Shown: piece by piece, positions 37,166 through 47,561 of the stretch
Layout of the letters: each line of letters opens with the position of its first letter
Position numbering within the stretch: position 1 is the stretch's first letter
From: Vibrio toranzoniae
GTDB taxonomy: Bacteria; Pseudomonadota; Gammaproteobacteria; Enterobacterales; Vibrionaceae
Length of the DNA stretch: 64,000 nucleotides
NCBI RefSeq assembly: GCF_024347655.1
Contig: NZ_AP025514.1
Coordinates: 744,001-808,000 of the forward strand
Direction: 5' to 3'
Made by a program: the position numbers and the translations under genes
The notes under the pieces: model-generated
Databases searched by the model: none
What the model was told of the DNA's origin: nothing
Seen by the model: the letters and a program-made list of their open reading frames with translations, nothing else

Positions 37166-38733
37166 ACACTTACCTTAGTTACATCAACATACAGCTTCAG
37201 TTTTTGTCCTGGCTGTAGGTATTTTTTGTTCTGTAAAGTGTTCCATTTTACAACATCTGCACTTTTTACTTTGAACTTTGATGCAATACCGCTGACTGTG
37301 TCACCAGATCTTACTTTATAGAAGATAGTGCGAATAATTGAGCCGTCTGAGCCATTTTTCCAGATGACCAATTCTTGACCAACTCTAAGCGTATCGCGTG
37401 GCCCCATGCCATTCCACTTAGCCAGTGATTGGTGTGATACCTTATTCGCACGTGCAATTGTCCATAAGTTGTCACCACTTTTTACTGTATGGCTGAGCTT
37501 ATATTGGCCCCGACTCTTCGACTGTGTGCTTGCTAGGCGATTTGACGCGCTTAGTGCGTAGGTCTTGTCGTCTTTGGTTGATGTTGGGATAAGCAGGTGT
37601 TGGCCAATACGAATATTGTTGTTGCTTAAACCGTTTGCAGAGCGGATCACTTTGCTGGTGGTGTTATATTTGCTTGCCAGTACGCTGATGCTGTCACCAG
37701 ACTGAACCTTGTAGCGCACCAACTTCATACCCTTACCTTTGTTGGCTGCCACTTCTTTATTGAATTTATCAACGGTACTTAAAGGAAGTAAAAGCTGTTG
37801 GTGTTTCTCTGGTGCTGTGGCCCATTGGTTGTAAGCCGGGTTGTAACCTTGCAGTTCTTTTACCGGAATGCCTGCGTAATTAGCCGCAATAGCTAAATCA
37901 AGTTGCTCATCTGGGTTAACTAGAGTCAATACTGGCTTGTTAGGGATTGCTGGAATGTCGATGCCATACTTTTCTTGGTTAGCAATGACATCAGCCAAGG
38001 CAAGCAGTTTAGGTACATAGCTACTGGTCTCTTTTGGTAGATCCAAAGAGAAAAAGTCGATTGGCTTACCCAGCTTCTTGTTCTTACGGATTGCACTGTT
38101 CACACGACCACCGCCACTGTTATAGGCAGCAATGGCATGGTTCCAATCGCCATCGAAACGTCTGTTGAGATCTGATAGGAAATTCAATGCAGCATCGGTA
38201 GAAGCGGCGACATCACGACGGCCGTCGTACCAGAAGTTCTGTTCTAGCCCGTAGTCTTTGCCTGTGCCAGAAATGAATTGCCATAGACCTGCAGCGCTAC
38301 CATGTGAGTAGGCAAATGCATCGAAAGAACTCTCTACAACGGGTAATAGTGCTAATTCTAGTGGTAAGCCTTTTTCTTCAATCTTAGTCGTGATCAGATA
38401 AAGAAAAGGTTCAGCACGTTGTGAGACGGTTTTGAGGTGGCTAGGGTGCTTTAGATACCAAGTTCGGTAGTAATTGACCTTCTTTTGGTCGGGGACTGCC
38501 ATTTCAAGTTGCATCGCAATACGTTTCCAAACATCTTCTTGTGTTTGTGGAGTAACAGCGGGTGCTTCAACTTTTGGTTCTTCTTTGGTCGCTTCTGATG
38601 AAACGTTCGTTTGCGAAGCTTCTTTAGTCTGTGATGTGTTGGTTTGCTCGGGAGCTTGGTCTGGATTCTCTGACTGAGTTAATTGGCAACCAGAAAGTAG
38701 TAATACCAAAGCCCAGCTGTACTTAACTCGCAT
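37162..38733 (-). CDS. mltD: Membrane-bound lytic murein transglycosylase D
   Basis: MltD cleaves peptidoglycan between MurNAc and GlcNAc, forming 1,6-anhydro ends. The 523-residue precursor is a lipoprotein: signal peptide with lipobox LLSGC, Cys16. A low-complexity Q/T/E-rich linker follows to about residue 65. The SLT domain has the catalytic glutamate in LLPVVESSFDAFAYSHGSAA and GLWQFISGTGKDYGL. Three LysM repeats (VRYKVQSGDSISVLA, HTVKSGDNLWTIA, FYKVRSGDTVSGIA) bind the wall. It is longer than E. coli MltD (452), mostly due to the linker and the third LysM. It forms a coupled pair with the Yip1-like gene. Confidence 0.96.
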   Translation of the reverse strand: MRVKYSWALVLLLSGCQLTQSENPDQAPEQTNTSQTKEASQTNVSSEATKEEPKVEAPAVTPQTQEDVWKRIAMQLEMAVPDQKKVNYYRTWYLKHPSHLKTVSQRAEPFLYLITTKIEEKGLPLELALLPVVESSFDAFAYSHGSAAGLWQFISGTGKDYGLEQNFWYDGRRDVAASTDAALNFLSDLNRRFDGDWNHAIAAYNSGGGRVNSAIRKNKKLGKPIDFFSLDLPKETSSYVPKLLALADVIANQEKYGIDIPAIPNKPVLTLVNPDEQLDLAIAANYAGIPVKELQGYNPAYNQWATAPEKHQQLLLPLSTVDKFNKEVAANKGKGMKLVRYKVQSGDSISVLASKYNTTSKVIRSANGLSNNNIRIGQHLLIPTSTKDDKTYALSASNRLASTQSKSRGQYKLSHTVKSGDNLWTIARANKVSHQSLAKWNGMGPRDTLRVGQELVIWKNGSDGSIIRTIFYKVRSGDTVSGIASKFKVKSADVVKWNTLQNKKYLQPGQKLKLYVDVTKVSV

Positions 38734-38803
38734 GTTACAGCCTTTTTAATAAACGGCTGCTGATAATACTTGCCACTCCCTATAAGTGACAAGTCTGTAT
38801 TTG

Positions 38804-39562
38804 TTAAAATTCGTTCTTCCATGTACGTAAAGCGGTAAAAACTGATAAAGCATCAGTCTGTTCGGTGCGATTAGACACTGATTTCACGACACTTGGCTCG
38901 GTATAGCGCAAGAAAGGGTTAACTAATTTCTCTTGGCGTAAATTTGTGGGGATGGTCGGTTTATTTTGTGCTCTCAGTCGGTTAACTTGATCTCGATATT
39001 GCTGAAGGTGTTGGTTATCAGGCTCAACCGCAAGCGCGAATGCGATATTGGCCGCTGTGTACTCATGTGCACAGTAAACCTCTGTTTCTTGAGGAAGAGC
39101 GGTTACTTTATTGAGTGCATCAAACATTTGCTGTGGTGTGCCTTCCATGATTCGGCCACAGCCTGCTGAAAACAACACATCGCCACAAAATAGCTTGGCG
39201 TCACCTACATACCCTATGTGGCCAGCAGTATGCCCACTGAGTCCAAGCACAAGGAAAATTTCATCAAACAGCTCTAACTGGTCACCGTCATCAACTGGGT
39301 GGGTCAATGTCGGAATCGGTTCATTTCTTGGGCCAACGACATCAACACCGGGGAATTGTCTTACCAGTTCTGGAACGCCACCAATGTGATCGTGGTGGTG
39401 GTGTGTAATCAAGATTGCATCTAAAGTTAGCTCATGGTGTGCTAAGTACTCTAATACTGGAGTTGCATCACCAGGGTCGACGACAGCACAACGGCGATCG
39501 CTATTTTCAATCAGCCAGATGTAATTGTCATTAAATGCAGGTATGCTTTTGATATATAACAT
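38804..39562 (-). CDS. gloB: Hydroxyacylglutathione hydrolase (glyoxalase II)
   Basis: GloB hydrolyses S-lactoylglutathione to D-lactate and glutathione, completing methylglyoxal detoxification. The 252-residue metallo-beta-lactamase-fold protein starts [20 protein letters not shown] and has the dinuclear metal motif [10 protein letters not shown], then [24 protein letters not shown] and CAHEYT. A longer in-frame opening to 39700 exists but the start at 39562 matches the family. It is divergent from yafS, with 53 bp between start codons, as in E. coli. Confidence 0.96.
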   Translation of the reverse strand: MLYIKSIPAFNDNYIWLIENSDRRCAVVDPGDATPVLEYLAHHELTLDAILITHHHHDHIGGVPELVRQFPGVDVVGPRNEPIPTLTHPVDDGDQLELFDEIFLVLGLSGHTAGHIGYVGDAKLFCGDVLFSAGCGRIMEGTPQQMFDALNKVTALPQETEVYCAHEYTAANIAFALAVEPDNQHLQQYRDQVNRLRAQNKPTIPTNLRQEKLVNPFLRYTEPSVVKSVSNRTEQTDALSVFTALRTWKNEF

Positions 39563-39615
39563 TATAGGTTCTCCAGTCACTTTTAGTGAGACAGAATAAG
39601 TGAGACAGATTATTG

Positions 39616-40398
39616 ATGAAGCCAGCGCGTAGCAGAAAAAAGTTTGAGCGTCCCTACACTTGGGCACAGTTGCACAATGGAGAGTGGTCGAGAGAATCAA
39701 TTCAAACTCGACTGGATGAGTGGTGTCCTAAGTTATTTGGTTACCACATGCTCAAACTTGGAGGCCTCAGCAGTGAGATTTCTAGCTGCACATGCAACAT
39801 TCAACATCAAGTAAACCTAGATATCCAGAACCCATTACATAATGTGATAGCGGATGGCTATAATTTGCCCTTTTTAGAGAAAAGCTTCGATGTTGTGGTG
39901 TTTAGTCATCAATTAGATTATAGCAATGACCCACATAGATTATTGAGAGAAGTTGACCGAGTGATGATGGATGATGGCTATATCATCATCACAGGTTTTA
40001 ACCCGTTCAGCCTAATAGGCCTTGCTAGTTTGATGCCTTGGCGTAAGAAAAGCTTGCCTTGGAGTGGCCGTATGTACACACCAAGTCGAGTAAAAGACTG
40101 GCTAGGCGTACTTAACTATGAAGTGATTCATTGTGATACTTACGCGCTGTTTCCTATGAGTAAATATCGAGCAATATGGACGTGGCTGGAGAACGGTTTG
40201 GGTGGTTGTGCATCATTTGCGGGAAGCCAATATTTTATTGTCGCTCGTAAGCGTACTTATCCACTCAAACCGATTAAGCCACATTGGCACCTCAAGCGAC
40301 GTTTCTCTCCTGTAGGAGCAAGCTTCAGAACACACAGTCGCCGTACGTTGAGTTCAGCTAAAACTTCATACCCGATAAAAACAGAAAAAGCCGATTAG
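39616..40398 (+). CDS. yafS: YafS-like SAM-dependent methyltransferase
   Basis: A 260-residue class I methyltransferase. Residues about 30-80 ([16 protein letters not shown]) replace the usual glycine-rich SAM motif, [20 protein letters not shown] is motif II/III, and [20 protein letters not shown] is motif IV. The substrate is unknown; the neighbouring gloB does not reveal it. In E. coli yafS also sits between gloB and rnhA. The ATG at 39616 is taken; no clear ribosome binding site precedes it. The C-terminus is basic and rich in R and K. It converges with rnhA. Confidence 0.88.
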   Translation: MKPARSRKKFERPYTWAQLHNGEWSRESIQTRLDEWCPKLFGYHMLKLGGLSSEISSCTCNIQHQVNLDIQNPLHNVIADGYNLPFLEKSFDVVVFSHQLDYSNDPHRLLREVDRVMMDDGYIIITGFNPFSLIGLASLMPWRKKSLPWSGRMYTPSRVKDWLGVLNYEVIHCDTYALFPMSKYRAIWTWLENGLGGCASFAGSQYFIVARKRTYPLKPIKPHWHLKRRFSPVGASFRTHSRRTLSSAKTSYPIKTEKAD

Positions 40399-40470
40399 CA
40401 GTCGGATTCTCATTTTAAATATGGCTATGAAGCGTGTATCTAACTCAAGTGTACTAACTCAAGCAGGCCG

Positions 40471-40935
40471 TTAGCTTGGCTGATACCCCGTATCTTCTTG
40501 AGTTGGATTTTCAGCTGCGGTCCGTGCTAAATTATCACACATTTCGTTTTCTCTGTGTCCCGCATGTCCTTTTACCCAGCGCCAATCAACGGTGTGACGA
40601 GCCGTTTCTTTGTCAAGCCTTTGCCAAAGATCGGCGTTTTTAACTGGTTTCTTATCGGCAGTTTTCCAATCTCGTTTTTTCCAGTTATGAATCCACTGTG
40701 TAATGCCTTGACGCACGTACTGGCTGTCTGTCGTTAAAATCACAGAGCAAGGCTCCTTGAGGGTTTGTAGAGCCACGACAGCGGCGAGCATTTCCATCCG
40801 GTTATTGGTTGTTAGGGTAAAACCTTCCGCTAGTGTCTTTTCGACTTTTTTGTAACGAAGTACGATGCCGTAGCCGCCAGGACCGGGGTTGCCTAAACAA
40901 GAACCATCAGTGAAAATTTCAACTTGTTTCGTCAT
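40471..40935 (-). CDS. rnhA: Ribonuclease HI
   Basis: RNase HI degrades the RNA strand of RNA/DNA hybrids, including R-loops and primers. The 154-residue protein has the four catalytic acidic residues in [18 protein letters not shown] (Asp), [11 protein letters not shown] (Glu), [12 protein letters not shown] (Asp) and the C-terminal CDNLAR (Asp), plus the [20 protein letters not shown] basic handle for substrate binding and [11 protein letters not shown]. It is divergent from dnaQ with 56 bp between starts, the arrangement known from E. coli, where the promoters overlap. Confidence 0.98.
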   Translation of the reverse strand: MTKQVEIFTDGSCLGNPGPGGYGIVLRYKKVEKTLAEGFTLTTNNRMEMLAAVVALQTLKEPCSVILTTDSQYVRQGITQWIHNWKKRDWKTADKKPVKNADLWQRLDKETARHTVDWRWVKGHAGHRENEMCDNLARTAAENPTQEDTGYQPS

Positions 40936-40991
40936 GATTTGATACTATTACCTCAAGCACATTATCGGCATAGTCTGACACAGTTATCCTT

Positions 40992-41780
40992 ATGAATACC
41001 AGTAGCACCCCAGAACAAAGCGTTGACGCAGAAGCGAACGCCATGACAGAAAATGACGCGAACGCACAAAATAAGCGAATTATTGTACTCGATACCGAAA
41101 CAACCGGTATGAATACAGAAGGTGGCCCTCACTACTTAGGGCATCGTATTGTCGAAATCGGTGCGGTAGAAATCATCAACCGTAAGCCGACAGGGCGTCA
41201 CTTCCACGTCTACATCAAGCCAGATCGTGCGATTCAAGAAGAAGCGATTGGCGTTCATGGTATTACCGATGAATTTTTGGTTGATAAGCCAGAATACCAA
41301 GACATACATGAAGAATTTCTCGACTTTATCAAAGGCGCCGAGCTGGTGGCTCATAACGCGCCCTTCGATACAGGCTTTATGGATTATGAGTTTGAGAAGC
41401 TCAACCCTGCGATAGGTAAAACGGATGATTACTGTAAAGTTATCGATACCTTGGCGATGGCGAAAAAGATATTTCCGGGTAAAAGAAACAACCTAGATAT
41501 CTTATGTGATCGTTACGGTATTGATAACTCGCACCGTACCCTCCATGGCGCATTACTCGATGCGGAGATCCTAGCCGACGTCTACTTATTGATGACGGGT
41601 GGCCAAACGTCGCTGCAATTTAACGCAGGCCAACAAGAAGGCGAAGCGGAAAGTATACGAAGAGTAGAAAGTGGTCGAAAATCCCTAAAGGTTTTACGAG
41701 CTACGGCCGATGAAGTAGAAGCGCATCAGAATCGTTTAGACCTCGTCGAGAAAAGCGGAAGCTGCCTTTGGCGTCAATAG
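40992..41780 (+). CDS. dnaQ: DNA polymerase III subunit epsilon
   Basis: DnaQ is the 3'-5' proofreading exonuclease of the replicase. The 262-residue protein has Exo I IIVLDTETTGMN, Exo II VAHNAPFDTGFMDYEF and Exo III HRTLHGALLDAEILADVYL, a DEDDh-type set, and a C-terminal tail for binding alpha. The first 25 residues (MNTSSTPEQSVDAEANAMTE) are polar and absent from E. coli DnaQ (243 residues), so a start at the internal ATG near 41043 is possible; neither has a clear ribosome binding site. E. coli has a tRNA-Asp gene after dnaQ; here none is present. Confidence 0.96.
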   Translation: MNTSSTPEQSVDAEANAMTENDANAQNKRIIVLDTETTGMNTEGGPHYLGHRIVEIGAVEIINRKPTGRHFHVYIKPDRAIQEEAIGVHGITDEFLVDKPEYQDIHEEFLDFIKGAELVAHNAPFDTGFMDYEFEKLNPAIGKTDDYCKVIDTLAMAKKIFPGKRNNLDILCDRYGIDNSHRTLHGALLDAEILADVYLLMTGGQTSLQFNAGQQEGEAESIRRVESGRKSLKVLRATADEVEAHQNRLDLVEKSGSCLWRQ

Positions 41781-41789
41781 GGAGAAAGT

Positions 41790-43037
41790 ATGTTAAGGGT
41801 ATTGGCTACCGGTTACTTATTGCTGTTAAGCTTTAGTTTGCATGCAGCAACAGAATCCGTAATGAGTTTATTGGACAACCGTTTTCGTGTTGATCCCAGT
41901 ATTGAGCAAGTCACCTTTGTGATTTATCGAGCCGATAACTCTAAACCTGTCGTGTTGGTTCGCCCTGACGGCAAGAAATACTATTCGTGGCGCAATGCTG
42001 ATAATGTCCGTTGGTACGAAGAGTCGTCCATGGACATTATCTCTATCGACAATCCGATGCCGGGCCCTTGGCAAGCGATTGGTAAAGTATCACCTAAAAA
42101 TAACATCAAGCTCCTCTCTCATCTTGTTTTGGATGCTAATGAGTTTCCAGACAAATTGTATCAAACCGAACACATCAAATTTACGGCTCGTTTGACTTCA
42201 GACGGCAAGCCTCTTGTGCTGCGTGATTTTCTCGATCGCGTCAAACTCAAGGTGACCTTTACCAAGTTTGTCGAAAATGAAGAATCGTTAGTCAGAGAAG
42301 CACGCCCTGTGCCTGTTGTGATGGGCGAATTTTCCGACGATGGGGCTGAATTTGACGAAAAATCCGGAGATGGCGTGTTCACTGTGTCGTTACCGATTGA
42401 TATTGAGCCTGGTAAATATCGAGCTCGTATTACCTCGGGCAATGGTGTGTTTTTGAGAGCGCAAGAGCAAGAGGTATTAGTGTATCCAACGCCAATCATC
42501 ACAACCTTTATACAGTCCCGTAAAGAGGGTTTACCTCACACCATCGTGGTGTCTGGTGAACAGGGCATGATTGCGCCGAGTTCATTAGCGGCTCATGTTG
42601 AGCACAAGGCTCCTGATGAGTACGTGATCTACCGACAAGGCCGATCTGAAATCGATGCGATGAAAGTATCTTTAGAGATGCCATACAACAGTGACTTGGG
42701 GATTTATAATTGGTCGGGCATGGTTTATGCCACCGATGCATCCAGTCAACGTCCACTCGTCTTTCCAATTTCTGAGCAGTCTTATAGTGTTGTCGAAGAT
42801 ATTGATTTAGCGGAGTCTCGGCGCCTTCAAGAAGAAGCTCTCGCCGAACAGAAGCGTATCGCCAATGAGTTAATGATACTGAAGAAGCGCGAAGCTGATA
42901 AGCAGCGTAGTATGATCATTATCGCGGTGGGTAATGTGGTCGTGATTTTATTGGGTTTATTGATTTGGTTTGTGGTTCGTAAGGTCAAAGCGAAGAAAAA
43001 AGCGTTACCAGAGATGCAGCTTAAAGCGCCAAAGTAA
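41790..43037 (+). CDS. TIGR03503 family exported membrane-anchored protein
   Basis: A 415-residue protein with a signal peptide (residues 1-19, ending SLHAA), a large periplasmic beta-rich part (for example FVIYRADNSKPVVLVRPDG, then DGVFTVSLPIDIEPGKYRAR, an Ig-like strand pattern), a charged coiled coil (about 345-375, ESRRLQEEALAEQKRIANEL), and one membrane span near the C-terminus (IIIAVGNVVVILLGLLIWFV) followed by a basic tail. I recognise it as TIGR03503, found in Vibrio and Shewanella; its function is unknown. It starts 9 bp after dnaQ with GGGAGAAAG before it, so the two may share a transcript. A terminator follows. Confidence 0.8.
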   Translation: MLRVLATGYLLLLSFSLHAATESVMSLLDNRFRVDPSIEQVTFVIYRADNSKPVVLVRPDGKKYYSWRNADNVRWYEESSMDIISIDNPMPGPWQAIGKVSPKNNIKLLSHLVLDANEFPDKLYQTEHIKFTARLTSDGKPLVLRDFLDRVKLKVTFTKFVENEESLVREARPVPVVMGEFSDDGAEFDEKSGDGVFTVSLPIDIEPGKYRARITSGNGVFLRAQEQEVLVYPTPIITTFIQSRKEGLPHTIVVSGEQGMIAPSSLAAHVEHKAPDEYVIYRQGRSEIDAMKVSLEMPYNSDLGIYNWSGMVYATDASSQRPLVFPISEQSYSVVEDIDLAESRRLQEEALAEQKRIANELMILKKREADKQRSMIIIAVGNVVVILLGLLIWFVVRKVKAKKKALPEMQLKAPK

Positions 43038-43119
43038 CTCGCTTAGATGATTAGGTTGTCTGGAGAGAATAAGTCTCTAGAGACAAATCATTAGAATTTG
43101 TGACAACGATTCATGAACA

Positions 43120-43152
43120 AAAAAACGGGACTTCTAGGAGTCCCGTTTTCGT
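43120..43152. terminator. Bidirectional intrinsic terminator between TIGR03503 and fadE
   Basis: AAAACGGGACT and AGTCCCGTTTT form a perfect 11-bp stem with a 6-nt loop, with T-runs on both strands. It serves both convergent genes. Confidence 0.92.
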
Positions 43153-43167
43153 TTCTATTTGCAGAAC

Positions 43168-45633
43168 CTAGGCTACGTTATCAATCGATTGGCCTGGATA
43201 TTGTGGCTTTGCTGCTAGCTCCTCTGGAGAGAAGTCATCAACATTAATCGTGTACAGTCTGTGTTCCTCCGCACTGACAAGTAATGCAGCTTCTTTCTCC
43301 GTTAAGATGCCTTTTTCAAGCCCTAGTTGAGCGACAAGGTCTAGTCGTAAGAAAGCACGTTTTTGATGCGTCTCTTTACAAACCTTATCGAACAAAGGTT
43401 CAGCTTGAAGAATCACTTCCAGTGCTTTCTCTATTTTACCAACAGGGTTGTATTGCGTGTCCGCCAAGTATTGGCCACGACCGATGCGTGAACGTGTTTC
43501 GCTTGGTGTTTGTAGGATGTGCGCGACTTGGCTATCCAGTTTGTCGTTTGGTGCGCGACGGATACGGCCAAATGGCATTAACACAACACGAAGTAGACGA
43601 CCAATCACAGGGTTAGGGAAGTTCGCCAAGAACTCATCAATCGCCACTTCAGTCTGACGTAAGCTATCTTGCATACCCCAATGTACTAGCGGTAGATCCT
43701 CAGCGTGGCTGCCTTCACTTTCAAAACGCTTAAGTGTTGCAGACCCTAAGTACAGTTGACTCAGGATGTCGCCCAGTCTTGCAGATAGACGCTCTCTACG
43801 TTTCAAAGAACCCCCTAGTACTGCCATTGAAATATCAGACAGTAGCGCTAGGTTAGCGCTGTAGCGGTTTAATTTTTGGTAATAGCGTTGTGTTTGTTTG
43901 TCGGTTTTATTCGCTGGTGTTGGCGTATCAGAACCACGACCATCGGTTAAACCAAACCACAAACTGCGAACGAGGTTACTGAGCGTAAAGCTAACGTGTC
44001 CAGCTAACGCAGAATCAAACTTATCCAGTGCATCGCTGCTTTCAGAATAAGCCGCTTCCATTTCGCTTAGAACATAAGGGTGACAACGAATCGCGCCCTG
44101 ACCGTAGATGATCATTGAACGAGTCAGGATGTTTGCGCCTTCAACCGTTATTGCGATGGGTGAACCTTGGTAACCACGAGCTAAGAAGTTTGATGGGCCC
44201 AAGCAAATACCTTTACCACCGACGATATCCATCGCGTCGATGATGCTGCGTTGGCCACGGTGCGTACAGTGGTACTTAACGATGGCTGATACAACAGAAG
44301 GCTTTTCGCCAAGGTCGATACCCGCAACGGTTAGGTTACTCGCTGCATCCATTACGTAAGCATTACCCGCTAGGCGTGCAAGTGGCTCTTCAACCCCTTC
44401 CATACGACCTATAGGCTGTTTGAATTGACGACGAATACGAGCGTAAGCGCCGGTTGCGAGTGCTGCAGATTTGATGCCACCTGTTGAGTTTGAAGGCAGT
44501 GTGATTCCACGACCCACCGACAGGCATTCAACCAGCATACGCCAACCTTGGCCAGCCATTTTCTGGCCACCAATGATGAAATCGATAGGGACGAAGAGAT
44601 CGTTACCTTGAGTTGGACCATTTTGGAAAGGCACGTTGAGTGGGAAGTGGCGGTTGCCAATCTCAACGCCCTTTAAATCGGTTGGGATAAGTGCACACGT
44701 GATACCAAGATCTTTTTGGTCACCCAGTAGGCCATCCGGGTCACGAAGTTTAAAAGCTAAACCTAAAACAGTCGCAACAGGTGCGAGAGTGATATAACGC
44801 TTGTTCCAAGTTAGGCGCATGCCCAATACTTCTTCGCCTTGCCATTCACCTTTACATACCACGCCGTAATCAGGGATTGAACCTGCATCTGAGCCGGCTT
44901 CTGGACTCGTTAGGGCAAAACAAGGGATCTCTTTACCTTCGGCTAGGCGCGGCAGGTAATGGTTTCTTTGTTCTTCTGTTCCGTAGTGTTGTAACAGCTC
45001 ACCCGGGCCTAACGAGTTAGGTACGCCAACCGTTGATGACAGCACGCTAGAAACACCCGTTAGCTTCTGTAGAACCAGAGATTGAGCGTAAGCTGAGAAT
45101 TCTAAACCGCCGTATTTTTTCTTGATGATCATGGCGAAGAATTTGTGGTCTTTCAGGTATTGCCATACTTCTGGCGGCAAATCAGCAAGTTCATGTGTCA
45201 CTTGGTAATCATTGACCATTTCACACACTTCATTGACTGGGCCATCTAAAAATGCTTGTTCCGCTTCAGAGAGCTTCGGATCAGCAATGTTCTGCAGCTT
45301 CTTCCACTCAGGCTTGCCTTTGAACAGTTCTGCTTCCCACCATACTGTGCCTGCTTCTAATGCTTCTTTTTCTGTCTGAGACATCGCCGGTAGAACTTTC
45401 TTAAATAAAGAGAGTGCTTTTTGACTGATTAGGGTTTGGCGAATTGTTGGGACAGCAAAAATCGCAACCGCTAAGAGATAGCAAAGCCAGCCAATGACAG
45501 CGACGCCACCAAACAATGTCAATGCTACCATCGCGCCAGTTAAGACGATTAATGCACGTACCAGACTAACTCTATGGTAAAGGCAGGCACCTAAGATGGC
45601 TGTAAAGCCGAGTAGGGAGAGCAATATGTTCAT
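43168..45633 (-). CDS. fadE: Acyl-CoA dehydrogenase FadE
   Basis: FadE carries out the first step of fatty acid beta-oxidation, making trans-2-enoyl-CoA with FAD. The 821-residue protein (E. coli 814) starts [20 protein letters not shown] and has two or three hydrophobic segments in its first 65 residues, suggesting membrane association. The dehydrogenase core includes [56 protein letters not shown], and the FAD/acyl-binding C-terminal helices ([20 protein letters not shown]). A FadR-like operator stands about 50 bp upstream. It is divergent from gmhA, as in E. coli. Confidence 0.96.
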   Translation of the reverse strand: MNILLSLLGFTAILGACLYHRVSLVRALIVLTGAMVALTLFGGVAVIGWLCYLLAVAIFAVPTIRQTLISQKALSLFKKVLPAMSQTEKEALEAGTVWWEAELFKGKPEWKKLQNIADPKLSEAEQAFLDGPVNEVCEMVNDYQVTHELADLPPEVWQYLKDHKFFAMIIKKKYGGLEFSAYAQSLVLQKLTGVSSVLSSTVGVPNSLGPGELLQHYGTEEQRNHYLPRLAEGKEIPCFALTSPEAGSDAGSIPDYGVVCKGEWQGEEVLGMRLTWNKRYITLAPVATVLGLAFKLRDPDGLLGDQKDLGITCALIPTDLKGVEIGNRHFPLNVPFQNGPTQGNDLFVPIDFIIGGQKMAGQGWRMLVECLSVGRGITLPSNSTGGIKSAALATGAYARIRRQFKQPIGRMEGVEEPLARLAGNAYVMDAASNLTVAGIDLGEKPSVVSAIVKYHCTHRGQRSIIDAMDIVGGKGICLGPSNFLARGYQGSPIAITVEGANILTRSMIIYGQGAIRCHPYVLSEMEAAYSESSDALDKFDSALAGHVSFTLSNLVRSLWFGLTDGRGSDTPTPANKTDKQTQRYYQKLNRYSANLALLSDISMAVLGGSLKRRERLSARLGDILSQLYLGSATLKRFESEGSHAEDLPLVHWGMQDSLRQTEVAIDEFLANFPNPVIGRLLRVVLMPFGRIRRAPNDKLDSQVAHILQTPSETRSRIGRGQYLADTQYNPVGKIEKALEVILQAEPLFDKVCKETHQKRAFLRLDLVAQLGLEKGILTEKEAALLVSAEEHRLYTINVDDFSPEELAAKPQYPGQSIDNVA

Positions 45634-45960
45634 GAACGATTTCCTTTTCAGAGATCACTTATTGTTATTAAGTTTAGGTAAGAGGTCTAACCAGTCAAGT
45701 GTAAACAGAATATTAAATATTTGTAAAACTCCAAAGTGGATAAAAAGTGATCTTAATAGAGTTAAAATTCTAATTGTGAGAGGTCGGTGGTGAATGTTTG
45801 GACGAATTGACAGGGACAAGTTAATAAAGGTGGCAATCTTTGGGCTTAAGTGTCGACACAATTTCATGTTTGTGGGTAAACTCAGGTAAAAGAGGGAAAA
45901 CCCCTCAGCTCTCATTTCACGTACCTTAAGCTGCGTAAATAAATATAAGAGATAAGCCTT
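45634..45960. other. 327-bp divergent intergenic region between fadE and gmhA
   Basis: The region holds the FadR-like site near the fadE end and must hold promoters for both genes. A perfect GTGTCGACAC palindrome lies at about 45849-45858 and has no assigned partner. The open frames here (both strands) are AT-rich, lack ribosome binding sites and do not look coding. Confidence 0.5.
45680..45696 (-). promoter_or_regulatory. FadR-like operator upstream of fadE
   Basis: On the minus strand GACTGGTTAGACCTCTT matches the FadR consensus (AACTGGTCNGACCNGTT type) at 13 or 14 of 17 positions, including TGG and GACC. It lies 47-63 bp before the fadE start codon. FadR is known to repress fad genes when long-chain acyl-CoA is absent, so the site fits. 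Confidence 0.65.
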
Positions 45961-46536
45961 ATGTACCAAGACCTAATCAAAAGTGAATTGAACGAAGCGG
46001 CAGACGTTCTGAACAAGTTCTTGAGTGATGACCATAACATCGCTCAAATTGAAGCGGCGGCAAAAATGATTGCTGACTCATTCAAGCAAGAAGGGAAAGT
46101 GCTTTCCTGTGGGAACGGTGGTTCACACTGTGATGCGATGCACTTTGCGGAAGAGCTTACTGGTCGATACCGTGAAAATCGCCCTGGTTTCGCTGGCATT
46201 GCGATTTCAGATCCTAGCCATTTATCTTGTGTGAGTAACGATTTTGGCTACGATCACGTGTTTTCTCGTTACGTAGAAGCGGTAGGTCGTAAAGGCGATG
46301 TGTTGTTTGGTTTGTCGACTTCGGGTAATTCCAGCAATATTTTAAAAGCGATTGAAGCTGCTCAAGCGAAAGGTATGAAAACCATCGCGCTAACCGGGAA
46401 AGATGGCGGAAAGATGGCTGGTTGTGCCGATATCGAAATCCGAGTGCCACATTTTGGTTATGCTGACCGAATTCAAGAGGTTCACATTAAGATCATCCAC
46501 ATTGTGATTCAACTTGTAGAAAAAGAAATGGAATAA
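45961..46536 (+). CDS. gmhA: Phosphoheptose isomerase
   Basis: GmhA (LpcA) converts sedoheptulose 7-phosphate to D-glycero-D-manno-heptose 7-phosphate for the LPS inner core. The 191-residue SIS-domain protein starts [20 protein letters not shown] and shows [20 protein letters not shown] with the catalytic Glu, the substrate loop [20 protein letters not shown], and the active-site histidine region [19 protein letters not shown] at the end. It is divergent from fadE and followed by yafJ, as in E. coli. Confidence 0.97.
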   Translation: MYQDLIKSELNEAADVLNKFLSDDHNIAQIEAAAKMIADSFKQEGKVLSCGNGGSHCDAMHFAEELTGRYRENRPGFAGIAISDPSHLSCVSNDFGYDHVFSRYVEAVGRKGDVLFGLSTSGNSSNILKAIEAAQAKGMKTIALTGKDGGKMAGCADIEIRVPHFGYADRIQEVHIKIIHIVIQLVEKEME

Positions 46537-46599
46537 CAGTTTACAGACATTGGAGCCTAGCATAGGCTTCGCTGGTTTTAATAGGGAGTAGATTAGACC

Positions 46600-47445
46600 A
46601 TGTGTGAATTGCTCGGTATGAGCGCGAATGTACCAACAGATATTTGTTTTAGCTTTACTGGTCTAATGCAACGTGGAGGCAATACTGGCCCACACCGTGA
46701 TGGCTGGGGTATTACTTTCTATGAAGGAAAGGGTTTTCGTACATTTAAAGATCCTACCCCGAGCTGTGAATCTAAAATCGCTGAGTTGGTTCAAAACTAC
46801 CCAATTAAAAGCCAAGCTGTTGTCAGTCATATCCGTCAGGCCAATCGTGGTGGTGTCAATTTAGAAAACACTCACCCTTTTACCCGTGAGCTTTGGGGGC
46901 GATACTGGACCTTTGCTCATAATGGTCAATTAACGGATTATGATGATCTGGTGAGTGGGCGTTTTAGACCCGTCGGTGAAACGGACAGTGAACTCTCTTT
47001 CTGTTGGCTACTCAAACAACTTGAAGAGCGTTTCCCTGAGCCGCCTCAAGACATGGAAGGCATGTTCCGCTTCTTTGCTGAGTGCTGTGAGAAGTTACGA
47101 GAGAAAGGCGTTTTCAATATGCTGTTAAGTGATGGCGAGTACGTCATGACTTACTGTACCAACCATTTGTATTGGATAACAAGACGTGCACCTTTTGGTA
47201 AAGCGAGCTTAATTGATGAAGACGTTGAAATTAATTTCCAAGAAGAGACCACGCCGAATGATGTGGTGACTGTCGTCGCAACTCAACCTCTTACGGATAA
47301 CGAAGAGTGGTTTAGAATGAAGCCGGGCGAGTACGCATTGTTTCATTTTGGTGAACTGATCAGCAACAATCATCACGTGCTGGAAGATGTTGCTTATGCG
47401 CCGAAAAAGGTCGCGAGCCAAGCGCCAACTGAACCATTGAGCTAA
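46600..47445 (+). CDS. yafJ: Class II glutamine amidotransferase YafJ
   Basis: A 281-residue protein with an N-terminal nucleophile glutaminase domain: after removal of Met1 the catalytic Cys2 (MCELLGMSANVPTD) becomes the N-terminus, followed by GLMQRGGNTGPHRDGWGI, HIRQANRG, NTHPF and WTFAHNGQLTDYDD. It hydrolyses glutamine in relatives, but the acceptor for the ammonia is unknown. It is longer than E. coli YafJ (255) by a C-terminal tail (KKVASQAPTEPLS). It follows gmhA by 63 bp with AATAGGGAGTAG before the start. A terminator follows. Confidence 0.93.
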   Translation: MCELLGMSANVPTDICFSFTGLMQRGGNTGPHRDGWGITFYEGKGFRTFKDPTPSCESKIAELVQNYPIKSQAVVSHIRQANRGGVNLENTHPFTRELWGRYWTFAHNGQLTDYDDLVSGRFRPVGETDSELSFCWLLKQLEERFPEPPQDMEGMFRFFAECCEKLREKGVFNMLLSDGEYVMTYCTNHLYWITRRAPFGKASLIDEDVEINFQEETTPNDVVTVVATQPLTDNEEWFRMKPGEYALFHFGELISNNHHVLEDVAYAPKKVASQAPTEPLS

Positions 47446-47480
47446 TCGTCGCGAATAGCGTTATTTGATCCGCACAAAAG

Positions 47481-47524
47481 AAAGGCCGTTTACTTTACTC
47501 ATAAGTCAGTAAGCGGCCTTTTTG
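47481..47524. terminator. Terminator between yafJ and purN
   Basis: AAAGGCCG-T-TTACT and AGTAA-G-CGGCCTTT form a long stem with one mismatch and a loop of about 13 nt, followed by TTTT. It can serve both convergent genes. Confidence 0.85.
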
Positions 47525-47561
47525 TTTCTTAGTTATTGACTTGTGAGAGTCGTCTGATGAA

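Noticed and set aside
45655..45969. Open frames in the fadE-gmhA gap
   Set aside because: AT-rich, without ribosome binding sites, overlapping the FadR-like operator.
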